This document shows, piece after piece, positions 12,310 through 24,945 of a DNA stretch of 64,000 nucleotides. How positions within the stretch are numbered: position 1 is the stretch's first letter; the number at the start of each line of letters is the position of its first letter. The notes under the pieces were generated by a model that was given only the letters and a program-made list of their open reading frames with translations, made no database searches and was not told the origin of the DNA. This DNA is from Prorocentrum cordatum (lineage: Eukaryota; Sar; Dinophyceae; Prorocentrales; Prorocentraceae): NCBI GenBank assembly GCA_963575745.1, contig CAUYUJ010020693.1:442791-506790 (forward strand). Direction: 5' to 3'. The position numbers and the translations under genes are program-made.

Positions 12310-12402
12310 GGTGATGATGATGATGATGATGATGATGATGCTGATGCTGATGCTGATGCTGGTGATGGTGATAATGATGATGTTGATGTTGATGCTGATC
12401 TG
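12208..12402. repeat. (GAT)n array
   Basis: GAT/ATG trinucleotide tract with GCTGAT variants at both ends. Confidence 0.95.
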
Positions 12403-12779
12403 GCCCACCCTGCACCGCCTGCGTCGTCTTGGAGGGCTTCGGTGGACGGGCACGCGTCGGCTATAGGATGCCACTCCTGGGAGGTTACATTGTGCATCGG
12501 CGTTGGTATTTTGCGGTCGATAACCGGCATAATCTGGGCCACTCTGGCTCAATCCGGCTTCATTCAGTGTAATGCCGCTCAATCCCCGAGTCTAATCGCC
12601 CGTACTCGAACGCAGACCTCCCAGAAGTTGCTTCTTAATTATGGCGCCCGGCACACGCGCTGAGGAGTTATCAGGAAAAGGCCCCCCCGGGGGTCAGGCC
12701 CCGCTTCCCTGCAGGGCCCGTCTCCGTGCCGGGCATAGGCCCGCGGGCTCGCCTCGTGGCATCCTGCGCCTCCCCCTCG

Positions 12780-12910
12780 TTGTCTACCGCCGCCGCTGTC
12801 GCCGTCGTCGTCGTCGTCGCCGCTGGTCTTCGTCTTCGTCGTCGCCGCCGGTCGTCGTCGTCGTCGTCGCCGCCAGGCGACGTCGGCCGTCGAAGCCGTC
12901 ATCGTCGCTG
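12780..12910. repeat. (GTC)n-rich tract
   Basis: Imperfect GTC/GCC trinucleotides. From about 12940 to 13135 an imperfect tandem of 'cctcgcg..tcactc.c..gcgaggctcccgctcgag'-like units follows. No protein signal. Confidence 0.7.
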
Positions 12911-13177
12911 CTGTCGGACCCAGTAAGGAGGGGGCTCGCGTTCGAGACGTCTTCGCGATTTACTCACTAACGAGGTTCCCACTCTTGAGTTCCCCAAGAT
13001 GAATCGAGGCCTCCTCGCGTCTCACTCGCAGGCGAGGCTCCCGCTCGAGACCCCCTCAAGATTCAGCCTCCACGAGTTCAACTTCCTCGCGATGGCCTCG
13101 CTGACGAGGCTGCCGCTCAAGATTTACTCAAGATGAATGCGTGGTCGTGATCGCGTGTGACTGTATGCGATTCGTGA

Positions 13178-13241
13178 CGACGATGATATTGTTGATGATG
13201 ATGCTGATGGTGCTGTTGATGATGATGCTGATGATGATGTC

Positions 13242-13323
<82 letters not shown>

Positions 13324-13616
13324 GTGGTGGTGATGATGATGATGCTGATGGTGCTGACGATGATGATGGTGATGCTGATGATGATGATGCTGATGATGAT
13401 GATGCTGATGGTGCTGACGATGATGATGCTGATGATGCTGATGATGATGATGATGATGCTGATGCTGATGTTGATGCTGATGGTGACGATGATGATGATG
13501 AATGGGTGAATCTGAGAAAATATGATGATGGTGATGATGATGATGATGCTGATGGCGATGGTTGTGATGATGATGCTGCTGATTATGATGCTGATGCTGG
13601 TGCAGATGCTGATGAT

Positions 13617-13647
<31 letters not shown>

Positions 13648-13850
13648 ATGATGGCAATCGTGCTCATGATGATCATGATGATGACGAGGAAGGCTGATGT
13701 ACATGATAGCATGGTGATAGTCACGATGATGATGCTGCTGATGATGATGATTATGATGGTGATGGTGATGTTGATTGCGATGAAATAATAGTGGCGCTTG
13801 TGATAGCGATGATGATGGTGATGGTGAACAAAGTGTCAGGAGGAGGAGGA
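13178..13850. repeat. (GAT)n/(ATG)n array
   Basis: Trinucleotide array with a pure ATG core at about 13230-13325 and GCTGAT-rich shoulders, ending in a short GAG run. The His-rich and Ile-rich frames across it are artefacts. Confidence 0.95.
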
Positions 13851-14059
13851 GGAGGAGGACTGCGTGGGGCGTCCTAAGAAAACCATAACCCCACTCAGGA
13901 CGTTGGGAATAGTTGCATATACATATATTTATATAGATACACATACATACATACATGGCACTGTGTTTTGCTCTCGGCACTTCGGGGCCTTCACCGAGGT
14001 TCCAGACCGTTCGAAGACGACCCAGAATGAGAGACCGGTGGCGAGCGAGGCGGAGGAGT

Positions 14060-14220
14060 GAGAAGGAGAAGGCTTCTCAGAAGGCGGCGGGACTTCTCCG
14101 AAGCCCTCGCGCCTTCCGAGAAGGTTTCTGCATCTTCGGGGAAGGCTTGGAAAACTTCTCAGAAGGCAGGGGACTTCCGAGCCTTCTGAGAAGGCCCACC
14201 TTTCCCCGCTGCGCAGGTCC
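14060..14220. repeat. 'TTCTGAGAAGGC' dispersed family, one copy
   Basis: Several near-palindromic 'ttctcagaaggc' / 'cttctgagaaggc' motifs lie within 150 bp, ending in a pyrimidine tract and 'cgctgcgcag|g', which looks like a 3' splice site. Similar clusters occur at 25845-25967, 32420-32510, 43005-43140 and 61070-61180, and a degraded one near 36190-36295. Confidence 0.65.
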
Positions 14221-14554
14221 GCAATGGAGTGGTCCGCGGCCCGCTCTGGTCGGACAGCGTTGTGGCCCACGCCGTTGCGGCAAACACGGGAATATGGCAC
14301 CGAGGTGATGATCGTTCTCGTATTCATTGTTGTGCCGATCGGCGCGGGCCATCGCACCCCCCTCCCCCGTGGAGCAGATCTTGGGTGTTCTGGGCACCTG
14401 TTTCAAGTAGGTGGAGTCTCTCCCGAACGACCCGTTGTTGCGACCAGTCGCGTTAAGCAGAGGTCCGGAAGCAGCTCCCACCCGTCCCCCCACCCCCGCC
14501 CAATGTCGAAACGCCGAATGCGAAAACGTGTGGGGGCCGCGGCAGCGCACACGA

Positions 14555-15115
14555 GGAGGAGAAGGAGGAGGAGGAGGAGGAGGAGGAGGAGGAGGAGCAG
14601 GAGCAGGAGCAGGAGGAGGAGGAGGAGGAGGAGGAGTACGACGAGGAGGAGGAGGAGGAGGGGAGAAGGAGGGAGGAGGAGGAGGGAGGAGGAGGAGGCA
14701 GGAGGAGAAGGAGGAGGTGGAGGAGGAGGAGGAGATTCTGCAGCCTGTGCGCCAGGGGGAGCGGGGGCGGCACCTGCCGCGCAGTGTTGGTGTGCGGGGA
14801 GGTGCCGGGAACTCTGCATCATTTCGGACGCGTGTAGTTCTTCGGCGTGGCGAGCGCCAGGAACTCAGAGCCAGCTGTGACAGGGAGGTGGAGGAAAGCG
14901 AGGATGAGGAGGAGGAGGAGAAGGAGGAGGAGGAGGAGAAGGGGAATGAGGAAGAGGAGGAGGAGGAGGAGGAGGAGGAGGAGGAGGAGGAGGAGGAAAA
15001 GGAGGAGGAGAAGGACCAGGAGAAGGAGGAGAAGGACAATGAGGAGGAGGAGGAGAAGGACAATGAGGAGGAGGAGGAGGAGGAGGAGGAGGAGGAGGTG
15101 AGGAAGGTGGAGGAG
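14555..15115. repeat. (GAG)n purine array with a non-repeat island
   Basis: GAG/AGG tracts at 14555-14735 and 14885-15115 flank a mixed-sequence island (about 14738-14884). The island could be an exon, since it reads openly in one frame, but nothing recognisable is encoded and no splice junction is convincing. Confidence 0.85.
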
Positions 15116-17439
15116 GAAGAGACAGCCTGCACGTCAACAACGCACGGGGAATGGACGTCCCAGCGATGGCGAGGGAAGGTTGCTTCCTGTGAGCGCGGGC
15201 CCAGCATCATGAAAAAAGGGGGCCTTGAGTCTGAGGGAACAAACATATTCTGGTGTTGTTTCTTCCCCGCCCGACAGCCTTGGCGTTTTCGATGGAATGT
15301 AAAAAAGCTCACGAGCCTCCGGCGGGATCCCGCCTCGCGTTCTCGGGTGGGGGTCGCTCGGAACATAATGTATTGTTTTCGGGTTCCCAGGGCCCCCCAG
15401 GGCCCTTGAATCTTCAGAATCAAGGGAGAAACACAAACCCTGCCCTCTTAATGGACACGGCCTTTGGCGTCAACTGCAAAGCCCTGGCCTGTTCGATTCT
15501 TTCCTTCGGTGCGTTTGCTCAAAGGCCTGTCGGGGTGCGTATCCTGAGGGTGGTTTTTCCGCTCCCTACAGGAAACGGCCCAGGATGGTCCAGGACCCGC
15601 TTTACTCTGGACCCTTTTCTTTCATGTGGAGCTAGTTGGGTGGCCGTTTCCAGGGAAGCATGGTCTGATTTGGGCCGTGCGGTAGGTAGGAACCCACATC
15701 GATGAGAGGAATTGCGGGAGACTTCCCAGGGTGGTTTCGGAGAGGTACCAATGATATCCCTTGTCGTCCCAGACCTTGATTCCAGCATGGTTATTCGCAG
15801 GAGTGTGTGGGCTTCATGTGAAGGTGTTTTCATCAGCAGGATTAGGATGATGAGTAGGGCAAGACACCATGTTTGATTTGGGGCCTCTATGGTGGTCACG
15901 CCCCCCAGCACAGCCGACTGTAGGATCTGCCGCCGAAATGGTGTGCCTCATCGCGCCTGGCCCATCCCACCACCGCGGTCTGGGTTGCGGACCAGAGTCG
16001 TGACCTATTGGGGTCTCGTGGGATGCCTCTTGTGCGCCTCTTGGAGGCCTCTTGGCGCCCTCAATGGCTCCCCTGGCGCCCTCAATGGCTCCCGGGGCCA
16101 ATTCGTGTTCCCCTCTCCAGGGTCGACAACACTGAACAGCATCATGCTTTCCGCTTATTCCTTACATCTGAAAACAGTCACGCGGGGCGCTCCCGAAAGT
16201 CCGAGAGTATCCAGAGTCGCCCAAGAGTGCCCAGAGCATTACAATATTGAGAACTCGAGGTGGCATCAGGACGCTCCACTCCGTGCTTTGCGGCACAAAT
16301 GCGGATGTTCTCCGATGCACGATGGAAGTACTGTGTACGGATTGTTGCCACAGGCGCTCCTCTGTCGTACGAGATCGTTCCGTTTTGCCTGATGCATGTG
16401 GCGCGACCATGCCAGAGAATGCGCGCTCCCGTGCATTCCAGCTCGAATTGAGCCTCTCTGGTGAGAGTGCACCTCAAGGCAGCTTTGAGGCGGCGTAGTC
16501 TCCCGAGGTGCTCCGACGCTCGCCGAGAAAGGACGCTCGGGTGCCAAGTGTTGACCAGGCGGGCAGAACACGTGTGCGGCAGCTGGGGCCAGCTCCGCAT
16601 GGGATGTCCTGCTGGCCAGGGTCCTGCGCGGCCAAGCCCCTGGCTGAGAGGTGCGGGCAGCCTCCGGGGCTGTCCCTGGACGGGGAAGTGGGCCTCCACC
16701 TCCGCCCCCGCTTCCGACACCTCAGATCAGAGTTGGTGTTCTTTCCTCATCCTCGTCTCCTCCACTCTCGTTCTCCTGCTGCTCGTGCTCTCTTCCCTCT
16801 CTTCCCTCCTCCTCCTCCGCCTCCTCTTCCTCCTCCCCCTGGTGTTCATGTCGGACGAGGGGGAAGAGCAAAAGGAAGGGGAAGGGGGGGGGTACGAAGT
16901 CCATGCAGCAGGCTTCGGCCCCGCCGCCCAGGTCCTTCCTCGATGCATGGGCGCGTGCGGCGCCGTGGGGCGCCGGGAACAACCACTCGCGCGAGCTGCT
17001 CGGGCGGACGGCAAGGGGGGAAGGGGGGGGGGGCAGCAGACGCGTGGGATGGGGGATCGAGAACTGCAGGAAGGTGGCCCCGAGGCTCGACACGGGCCCG
17101 CGCAACGCTGCTGAACCCCCATTTTGTGCACGAAAGGCGCGCGCGCCGCCCCCCCCACCCAGTAACGAGCACCCGAGCTGATTCGCTAATATTCGTTAAC
17201 TCCCCCTTTGCAGTCCCCCCTCTGTTCTCGGAAGAGGGCCAGTTGATACAACGGACACGGGAGGAGGGCCCAATTCGCTCAAGGGCGGTCCCTAGACCCC
17301 TCCTGGGCTCCATGTTGACCCGTTTTTCTAGGCGGAGCCGGCCGCGGCCGCGGCGACACGAAGTTAGCACCTCCCCCCGTTGCTATCCCAACCCCTCTCT
17401 CGTCCGCTCTCTTTGTCACGCCCCCCCTCGCCCCCAGGA
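15116..17439. other. Mixed non-coding DNA with one dispersed-repeat copy
   Basis: A segment at about 16900-16995 (passage 'ttcggccccgccgc', then 'gatgcatgggcgc') is clearly related to 60700-60785, so it is a dispersed repeat. A balanced-composition patch at 16160-16500 has open frames on both strands but no recognisable protein. Nothing else could be supported. Confidence 0.4.
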
Positions 17440-17720
17440 GGAGAAGGAGGAAGAGAGGGAGGAGGAGTAGGAGGAGGAGGAGGAGGGTGAGGAGGAGGAG
17501 GAGGAGGAAGAGGAGGAGAGGAGTAGGACGAGGAGGAGGAGGAGGAGGAAAACGAGGACGAGGACGAGGACGAGGAAGAGAGGGAGGACGAGGACGAGGA
17601 GGGGGAGGAGCAGGAGGAGGAGGACCAGGAGGACCAGGAGGACGAGGAGGACGAGGAGGCGGGGGTACATAGAGAGGAGGAGGGGTAGGCAGGAGAGGGG
17701 GAGGAGAGGAGGAGGCGGAG
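17440..17720. repeat. (GAG)n purine array
   Basis: GAG/GGA/GAC trinucleotides, plus-strand purine. Confidence 0.95.
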
Positions 17721-17854
17721 GAGGCAGCAGCAGTCCGCTGGTCCGCCCGCGCCCGCTCGAGGGGAAGGAAGTGGGCGGCCCTTGCGCTGCGGCCTGGCAG
17801 CTCCCCGCCCCCGCCATCCCCCCCAGGCCTCAGACCTTCTCAGGGGCAACGTGA

Positions 17855-18352
17855 GGATCGAGGATGATGATCACGATGATGCTGGTGGTGCTGCCGATGA
17901 TGCTATAATGATGATCGTGATGATGATGGTGATGTTAATGCTGATGCTGCTGATGATGATGATAGTGATGATGGTGGTGATGATTACGAGGAGGACGAGT
18001 AGGATGAGGAGGAGGAGGATGAGGAGGGTGCTAACGATGCTGACGATGATGACGACGCTGACGACGACGCTGACGATTATCATGCTGCTGAGGATGATGA
18101 CGATATTGATGCTGATGGTGATGATGATGGTGATGATGCTGATGATGATGACGATGATGATGGTGATGATGATGATGATGACTATCATGATGTTAACAAT
18201 GGTGATGGTGATACTGACGCTGACTTTGACGCTGACGCTGACGATCACGATGCCGACGAAGCCGATGACGACTATGACGAGTTCGATGACGATGGTGATT
18301 GCTGATGATGGTGATGATGATTATGATGATGACGATGCTGATGATGGTGATA

Positions 18353-18393
<41 letters not shown>

Positions 18394-19140
18394 ACTGATT
18401 ATGATGATGATGATGATGCTGATGATGATTATGTTGGTGGTGGTGATGACGACGATGGTGGTGCTCTCTGTATGATGGTGATACTTGACGTTGCCGCTGA
18501 CGATGACGATGCCGACGAATGCGATGACGATGACAATGACGGCGACGACGACGATGATGACGACGATGATGTTTCCATGAGGATGATGACGATGATGATG
18601 AATATGGTTATCACGATGATGATTCTGATGGTAATGTCAATAATGGTGAGGCTGCTTCTGATCATGAAGATTATGCTGATGCTGATGATGATTGTGATGC
18701 TGATGATGATTATGGTGTTGGTGATGGCGATGATGCTGACGATGCTGATGATGATGACACGTATGATGGTGATGATGTTGATGATGGTGATGGTGATGGT
18801 GATGATGACGTTGACGACGCCGACGATGATGATGTTGATGGTGGTGATGATGATGATGCGTATTGTCATTATGCTGGATATGATGACGATGTTGGTGATG
18901 GTGGTGGTGATGGTGATGGTGATGGTGATGATGACGACGACGCCGACGATCATGATGATGAGGATAATGGTGATGATGATGATGAGGATGAGGATGATGA
19001 GGAGGAGGAGGATTATGACGATGAGAAGGAGATGAGGATTATGCTGATGATGATGATGATGATGTTGGTGCTTTGGCTGAAAACGATAAATGACGACGAT
19101 GATGATGTTGCTGATGACCACGATCACGATGATGGTGACT
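17855..19140. repeat. 1.3-kb degenerate (GAT)n array
   Basis: Long GAT/ATG/ACG array in which many units are altered (TTGATG, GACGAC, CTGATG), so it is probably old. The 417-codon plus-strand frame across it is composed almost wholly of M, D, L and V. Confidence 0.95.
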
Positions 19141-19555
19141 TTGAGAAACGTTTTTCGAAGTTCGATGAACTCGAGAACAGAGGATAGAGGAGGATCGGTG
19201 ATCGAGGATGGATGATGATGCTGGCTTCGAGGTTCTAGTTGTTCAACGGTTTCGTCGTCGTTTGGTCGGCTTACAAGCAGCGGGACGTCTTCGGCTTGCC
19301 AGCCCTGAAAGTGTTTTAGGGGTGCCCGGAAAGTCCCGAGCGGCCGCCAGGGAGCCGACTAATGTTCCGAAGACCAGGGGGGCAACGATTGGGGGGGATG
19401 AAATTAGGGGCAATGCGTCCACCCCCAATCGCCCACGCATAGCCGGTAGGGGCCCGACAGCCCACCCTGCCCAGGGACGTGCGGATTCGCTGTCGGGGGC
19501 ATATCGTTGATCTGTCGGGGATGTATCGCCGATTCTGACCCTGACGCCCCCCCCC

Positions 19556-19722
19556 TCACCACCCACCAAACCACCCCAACCCAACCCGAAGGCTCAGATT
19601 TACCCTCGATTTCCAGTGGGGGGGGGTCGGGAAACGTCGAAAAAACACATGTGGAACCCTTACCCCCCCCCAACCCGAAATTCGGGTCTTCGGGTTGGGT
19701 TGGGGTGGTCTGGTAGGTAGTC
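19556..19722. mobile_element. Fold-back element (CCCCAACCCAACCCGAA arms)
   Basis: The left arm (about 19556-19592, containing 'ccaccccaacccaacccgaa') and the right arm (about 19687-19722, containing 'ttcgggttgggttggggtgg') are inverted complements with a roughly 95-bp loop. This is a single copy in the window, and no gene is inside. Confidence 0.8.
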
Positions 19723-19839
19723 CCCCCCCCGTCCCCCCCAGCCCCACACCTACGACGAGAGGGTGTCTCGATCAGTGGTTTCTCCTACGTGCACGTCGGC
19801 CCTCGGGGGCCACCTCCGCCGAACCCCGCCCTCCTCCTG

Positions 19840-20110
19840 CTCGTCTTCCCCCCTCGCCCTTCTCCTCCCTTGCCTCTCCTCCCTCCTCTTCCCTCCTTTC
19901 CCTCCTCCCTCCTCCTCCTCACCCTCCTCCTTCCCCCCCTCCCTCCGCCTCCTCCCTCCTCCTTCTCCCTCCTCCTTCTCCTCCTTCTCCTCCTCCTCTT
20001 CTCCTCCTCCTCCTCCTTCCCCCCCTCCTCCCTCCGCCTCCTCCCTCCTCCTCCTCCTCCGCCTCCTCCTCCTTCTTTCCCCCCTCCTCCTACCCCAGGG
20101 GGGGAGCGGC
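19840..20110. repeat. (CTC)n pyrimidine array
   Basis: CTC/CCT trinucleotide tract on the plus strand. Confidence 0.95.
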
Positions 20111-20518
20111 TGGGACCTTCTCTAGCCCGCGGGCTGAGCAGATCAGATGCCAGCGGATATCAGGTGCCCTGCCGCCCGATTTCTGCAGCCACCCTTGCGA
20201 GCCCGACCCCTGCGGGTCCCGTCGGCCGGCAGCGCCGGGTATCAGCCGAAACCGCTGGCACAGTCGGATCTAATTTTCTTCGTGCGTGTTGGATGCTTCG
20301 CCCTCTCCTGTCTTCCGCGGTCGCCCTGTCTGTCTAGTTCCCCACTCCTGCACGCCGGCCAATTCGCGTATCGGCTTCCCCGGGTCGCCGCTCGTTGGTG
20401 CCTCGCCGTTGACGTAAAGAGTGTGTTGGAAGTTCGTGTGCGTCCTGGGGGGGGGGTACCCTCGACTGCTCTTCATGTGCTCGAAGGACGCCCTTCTGTC
20501 CCAGGTCCGACGGTGACC

Positions 20519-21425
20519 TCCCCAAGGAGACCCTTGCATCCTTGCCTCGTCGGTCCATCCTCATCCGCTTTCGATGGCCAGCCCCGCTCGAAAGGCTTCG
20601 ATGTGGGCGCCCAAGGGGCTTGCATCCTTATCGCGCATGCTCAATATCAATTATGACCGCATCGGACACCCCTACTGAGGTCCATTTGGTTACAGACTTC
20701 CCTCCAATTCTGAACCCTCTGCTGGTGTTTCAGAATTCTGACCTGCGGGTGCAGGGTTCGCATGTGGTTTGCTTGCGGTTCTTCCCTCAGTTCTCAGTTA
20801 TGAGTTGCAACCTGGCCAGCATGCCAGCACACATGCCAGGGGGAGGAAATGGCAGGAGCCTCGGATTAGTCAGACTCCGACCCCGCGCCTTCGTTGCCCC
20901 GCAAACGGGAGAGAGGTTCAGTCGGTGGGAGACTCAAACGCAGACCCGTCCCAGGGAGCTCACCTTTGACAAGGTTACGTCTCTCGCTGCACTTGCGGGA
21001 CGGACGACAGTGACCCAGGAGGTTAGGGCCGCACTTCATGGTAGCAAATCCGCCACATGCGATGCACCAAATTACAGGGAGATCTGGACCAATCGCCCTA
21101 GACGTATGGAGCTTGTGACATCTGCGGTCATAGTTCTGAACTAAGTCCAGGAGCGTGGGGTTCAACCCCCTGCATCCCTCTCTGGACTCGGGACCCACAC
21201 GCCGCATACAACGGGAGCAACGCCATTTGTAACTCTCGGACCACCACACAAAATTATGGGGTGGAGGATGGGGTGGGCGTCTTCCACTCGCCTCCCACAG
21301 TCAACCCGCACAGTAAGGATAGGCAACCTTCCAAGAATACCTCCTAAGGTTATCCTTACATCCTTGCCCCTTCGGCCCGTCCTCAGCGACTTTCGCTGGC
21401 CCACCTTGTTCGAATAACGTTGACA
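20519..21425. repeat. Two related ~90-bp segments and one dispersed repeat
   Basis: 'catccttgcctcgtcggtcc' near 20537 and a related sequence near 21358 begin homologous segments about 820 bp apart. Between them, 20679-20768 ('tacagacttcc', 'ctgacctgcgggtgcagggt') is related to 41981-42075, a second copy of a dispersed repeat. Confidence 0.6.
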
Positions 21426-21674
21426 TGGCCCTCCAGGGCGCTGGCATTCTCGCCGCGCATCCTGATTCTGAGGGTCGATTGTACTACCCCTCCAGCATCC
21501 CTTAAGCGTCCCAGTCGGGCCGGCTCGGGGCCCTCGGCCTTCTTGGCCGCCCCCCCGGGGCGGTTTTCTTGGGTCTCCTGGATTGCTTTGGGCCGTCGGA
21601 CGCCCGGCGAAGGTGAGATCGTGTAGGAATCAGTGAATGTTGTTTCTTGAGGCCCCTCAGTCCTCCCTCCCTCT

Positions 21675-22205
21675 CGCCGCCCCTCCTCCTCCTCCTCCTC
21701 CTCCTCCTCCTCCTCCTCCTCCTCCTCCTCCTGCTCCTCCTCCTGTTCCCTTCCTCCTCGTCTTCCCCCCCTCCTCATGATCATCTTTCCTCCTCGTCCT
21801 CCTCCCTCCCGCTCCCTCCCTCCTTCTCCTCCTCTTCCTCGCCCTCATCCTTCCCCCCCTCCACCTTCTCTTGCCCTCCCGCCTTCATCGCGCTCCGCGC
21901 CGCTGTCGCCATGGATGTGGACGACTTCGGGTGGCCGAAGGCACCCGTGGCTATGGAGGCGCACCTGGTGCGTTGGGGGTTGGAGGGGCCTGACTCGGGC
22001 GCGGCAGTGGGGGAGGAGCAGGAGGAGGAGGAGGAAGAAGAAGAAGACGAAGAAGAATAATAATAATACGGAGGAGGGTGACGAGGAGGAGTAGGAGGAG
22101 GACGAGGAGGACGAGGAGGAGGAGGAGGAGGAGGAGGAGGAGGAGGAGGAGGAGGAGGGTGACGAGGAGGAGGAGGAGGAGGAGGAGGAGGAGGAGGAGA
22201 AGGAG
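21675..22205. repeat. CTC array and GAG array around a GC-rich island
   Basis: A plus-strand pyrimidine array (21675-21870) is followed by about 150 bp of GC-rich unique sequence (21880-22017) and then a purine array (22018-22205). The island reads openly and might be an exon, but it is too short to name. The two arrays are complementary and could pair in RNA. Confidence 0.85.
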
Positions 22206-23454
22206 GGGGGAATCGAGGAACAGAAAACTGCACACGCATGAAGCATACGTAAATTGTTGGGGACCTATGCGGGTTGCTGCGATCTGCGTTGGACACCCCA
22301 TGGCGGCGCTTCCAGCGCCGCCCTTGGCGCTCTCCGCCCACCAGGAAAGGGGAATCGGCCAGAGGAGGAGGAGGAGGAGAAGGAGGAGGAGGAGGAGAAG
22401 AAGGAGGAGTGGTACGAGGAGAGTGAGGCGGTAGAGAAGCAGGAGGAAGAAGAGGAGGGAGGTGGAAGAGGAGGAAGGGCGTGGCAGAGTAGTGAGCTGA
22501 GATTTTAGCGGGGGCGATCGTATTCGTGTTACAGTCAACCTAAAGCAGACGAAGCACTTAAACCTGTACAGCATGACTTTGCCTGGAGACGCGTCTTATA
22601 CACGAACGACTGGCAGACAGATGGGCATCCTGGTGCAGAACAAACAACCGTTTTACAGTCAACTTTCAGACAGACATGTGTTTCGATGTTCCCAGCATGC
22701 TTCTCGTCGCCACCGCTGCACGCGGTCCGAAAGTGTTTTGTGATGTTCATCGCCCGTCCTCCGTTAATCAAGGTATGCCTTGTCGACATAGCTTGCGAAG
22801 TAGTTTTCTGAAACAGGCAGCGTTCGAGCCTGTTCAACGCTGGTTTGGGGGAGGCGCGGTGGCCAAGGTGGCTGGGGGAGATGACGGGGGGTCATCGCTA
22901 ATTCAACCCAATCTGTTCTTCGTGTTTTGAGGCAGGACGTGCCCGCAGTGGTTCAAACATGATTTTCTGGGGGCCGATGTGGACAGACGAGGAGGAAGGG
23001 CGACAGAGCGCCCTTGTTGGGGATCTCTTCGGCTGTCGTGGGGCGATCTTGGGAGCGTCTGGGGCCGTCTTGGACGTTAAGAGGGTTGAGGAGGCGAATC
23101 TGGTTAAAGTATACGTTTTGCGGCGGGGATGGGACGATTTTTGCCACTTGGGGCTGTTTTCGGAGGCTTCTTGGACATATGGGAGCCGTCTGGAGGCCAT
23201 ATTGGACATCTGGTAGCGCTCTGTGTGCGACTTGGAGCCCTCTGGAACCTCTTTGGGGCTCTCCTGGAGCGACCGGGGAGCCGCAGAACCGCGCCCAGGA
23301 GTTCCGCCATCTCTGACCTGGAGTCTGTCGCGGTATTTTTCGTCCGGAGATATTTTTGGGCGGCCCTGCGCGCGCGAAGTAGAAACATTATGAAGTTGTT
23401 AGCGGAGATCTTAGCACGCCTCTGGCCCCTTGGGTCGGCGAACTTATAAGGAAA
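22206..23454. other. Non-coding DNA with a fold-back fragment
   Basis: About 22300-22350 carries a degraded core of fold-back family 1 ('ggcggcgcttccagcgccgcc'). The region 22500-22960 has balanced composition with no recognisable frame. At 22960-23330 minisatellite-like 'tcttggg' motifs occur. Confidence 0.4.
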
Positions 23455-23745
23455 AGGAGAGGAGAAGGAGGAGGAGGAGGAGGAGGAGGAAGATGATGAA
23501 AGAGTGTTGGAAACGGAGAAGGAGGAATCTGACGAGCATGAGTGGAAAAGGCAGAAGGGGACGAGCGAAGAGAAGGATGAGCTGCTGGAGGAGTAAGGAG
23601 TGGGGGGGGGCGGATGCGCTGGAGGAGGGGGGGGGGGGCAAGGGGGGGAGGCGCGCAGGGGGAGGAGGAGGGGGGAGCAGAAGAGGGAGGGAGGAGGGGG
23701 ACAGACAGGAGGAGAGCGTGCCATTGGGGGGAGCAGCTGGTTCTC
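23455..23745. repeat. Purine-rich (GAG/GGGG) tract
   Basis: GAG and GGGAGG runs, plus-strand purine. Confidence 0.9.
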
Positions 23746-24478
23746 AGTGAGGTGGCCCGGGAGGGCGATGGCTGGGGGCCGCGGGGGCGCCCAACGCAGG
23801 GACTGCTGACGGGAGGGGGGCGCGAGGGGGAAGTGGACGTTGCCTCGGAGTGGAAGTGGCCGAAGGGCCACCATACGGTGGAAACCCATGCCAAGAAACA
23901 CCCTGCTTGCCTCCAGGGTGCCCTGGGTTGCTTGGGTTTCGATGGTTTTGCTGTGGGCAGCGTGACGTTCCCACACCAAAAGTCAATGGACGTCCTGGGA
24001 TCTCAGGGTTGGGTTTCTTGTGGAAGGTTTCTTGTGGACTGGCCTCCACTGTATCTCTTCATCCTGGCCCCTCAATGCGGAGGCGGCGGAGTGGTGGAGG
24101 GCGGTGGCGTCAGGGGTCTCCTGCCAGCCCTAACGCTTTTGCCCTTGAACCCTTCTTCGGGCTTGCTCGCTGGTGGCTGCCGATGGCGGCGCAGGAGTCG
24201 GGGGGAGCGGCGAGCGAGACACGCAGGAGGCGGAGGAGGAGCAGCTCAGCAATGTTCAGCAGCCAGCGGCTGGCGGCGGCAAGCAGCCAGCGGCAGCCAG
24301 CGGCCAGCGGCGGCGGCGGCAAGCGGCTGCTGCAGCAGCAGCGGCCGGCCGCCCCGCCCCTCCCCTCGCGCAGGGACTGCCGCCGCCCGGCGAGCGAGCC
24401 CGGCGCCCGCCGCCCGTGCGCGCGGCGCTGGCCGCGCCCGCGCTGTCCCCGCCGACGGCGTCGCCGGCGAGCAGCCAC

Positions 24479-24510
24479 ATGAGCCAGGAGCAGTTCGACG
24501 AGCTGCGGAG
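24479..24510 (+). CDS. Possible first coding exon of a TPR-protein gene
   Basis: ATG at 24479 opens a short, protein-like stretch (MSQEQFDELRR) followed by a GT at 24511 that could be a 5' splice site. It lies upstream of, and on the same strand as, the better supported exons from 24844 onward. The simple GT junction leaves a phase that does not fit the next exon directly, so either the splice site or the assignment is wrong. The upstream stretch (about 24380-24478) is also open and Ala/Pro-rich and could be part of the exon. Confidence 0.3.
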
Positions 24511-24843
24511 GTGGGCCCGCCGAGGCGGCCGCGGCCCTCCCCGGCGCCCGTCGCCGTCCCGTGTTGGGCCGGGCCTCCTGGAGGCTCGGTCGTCGCCACG
24601 GCCACCTCGGCCCCGCAGAGCGGTCCAGCACCAACTCGGGCCTGCCCCTCGACAGGAGGAGTATTCACAAATAGTAAAAAATAGCCTGGGGACGATGGCT
24701 TGACTATGTTCGACCATTTGGGCACCATTTTGGGTGTATTTTTCATTTCTCGTCCAAAATCCCCCTGTAGGGGGACGTGATGACTTAAGTCCAGCAGGGA
24801 GCACGGGAGTGGCCCAGGGGCCGAGCTCGAGCGTACGTGTCAG

Positions 24844-24945
24844 TGTCTGGCGGGAGCGCCGCCGTTGTTTCGGCGGACCTTCCTCCGAGAGCTGGGCTAT
24901 CCGGGGCTGCCCCCGTACATGACCCGCGAGTGGATGTTGCAGCAG
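24844..24945 (+). CDS. Exon of a split host gene (TPR-protein gene)
   Basis: Thirty-four codons between a 'tgtcag|' acceptor and a '|gttcgg' donor. They encode a protein-like stretch with FLRELGYPGLPPYMTREW in its middle and ending MLQQ. The next exon (25070) continues in phase zero with VERERVDPRENPNLL, which supports both junctions. The function of this part is unknown. Third codon positions are GC-rich, as in the other exons of this gene. Confidence 0.5.

Noticed and set aside
16160-16720. Balanced-composition segment with open frames on both strands, considered as a LINE or gene fragment
   Set aside because: No reverse transcriptase, endonuclease or other motif could be recognised in any frame.
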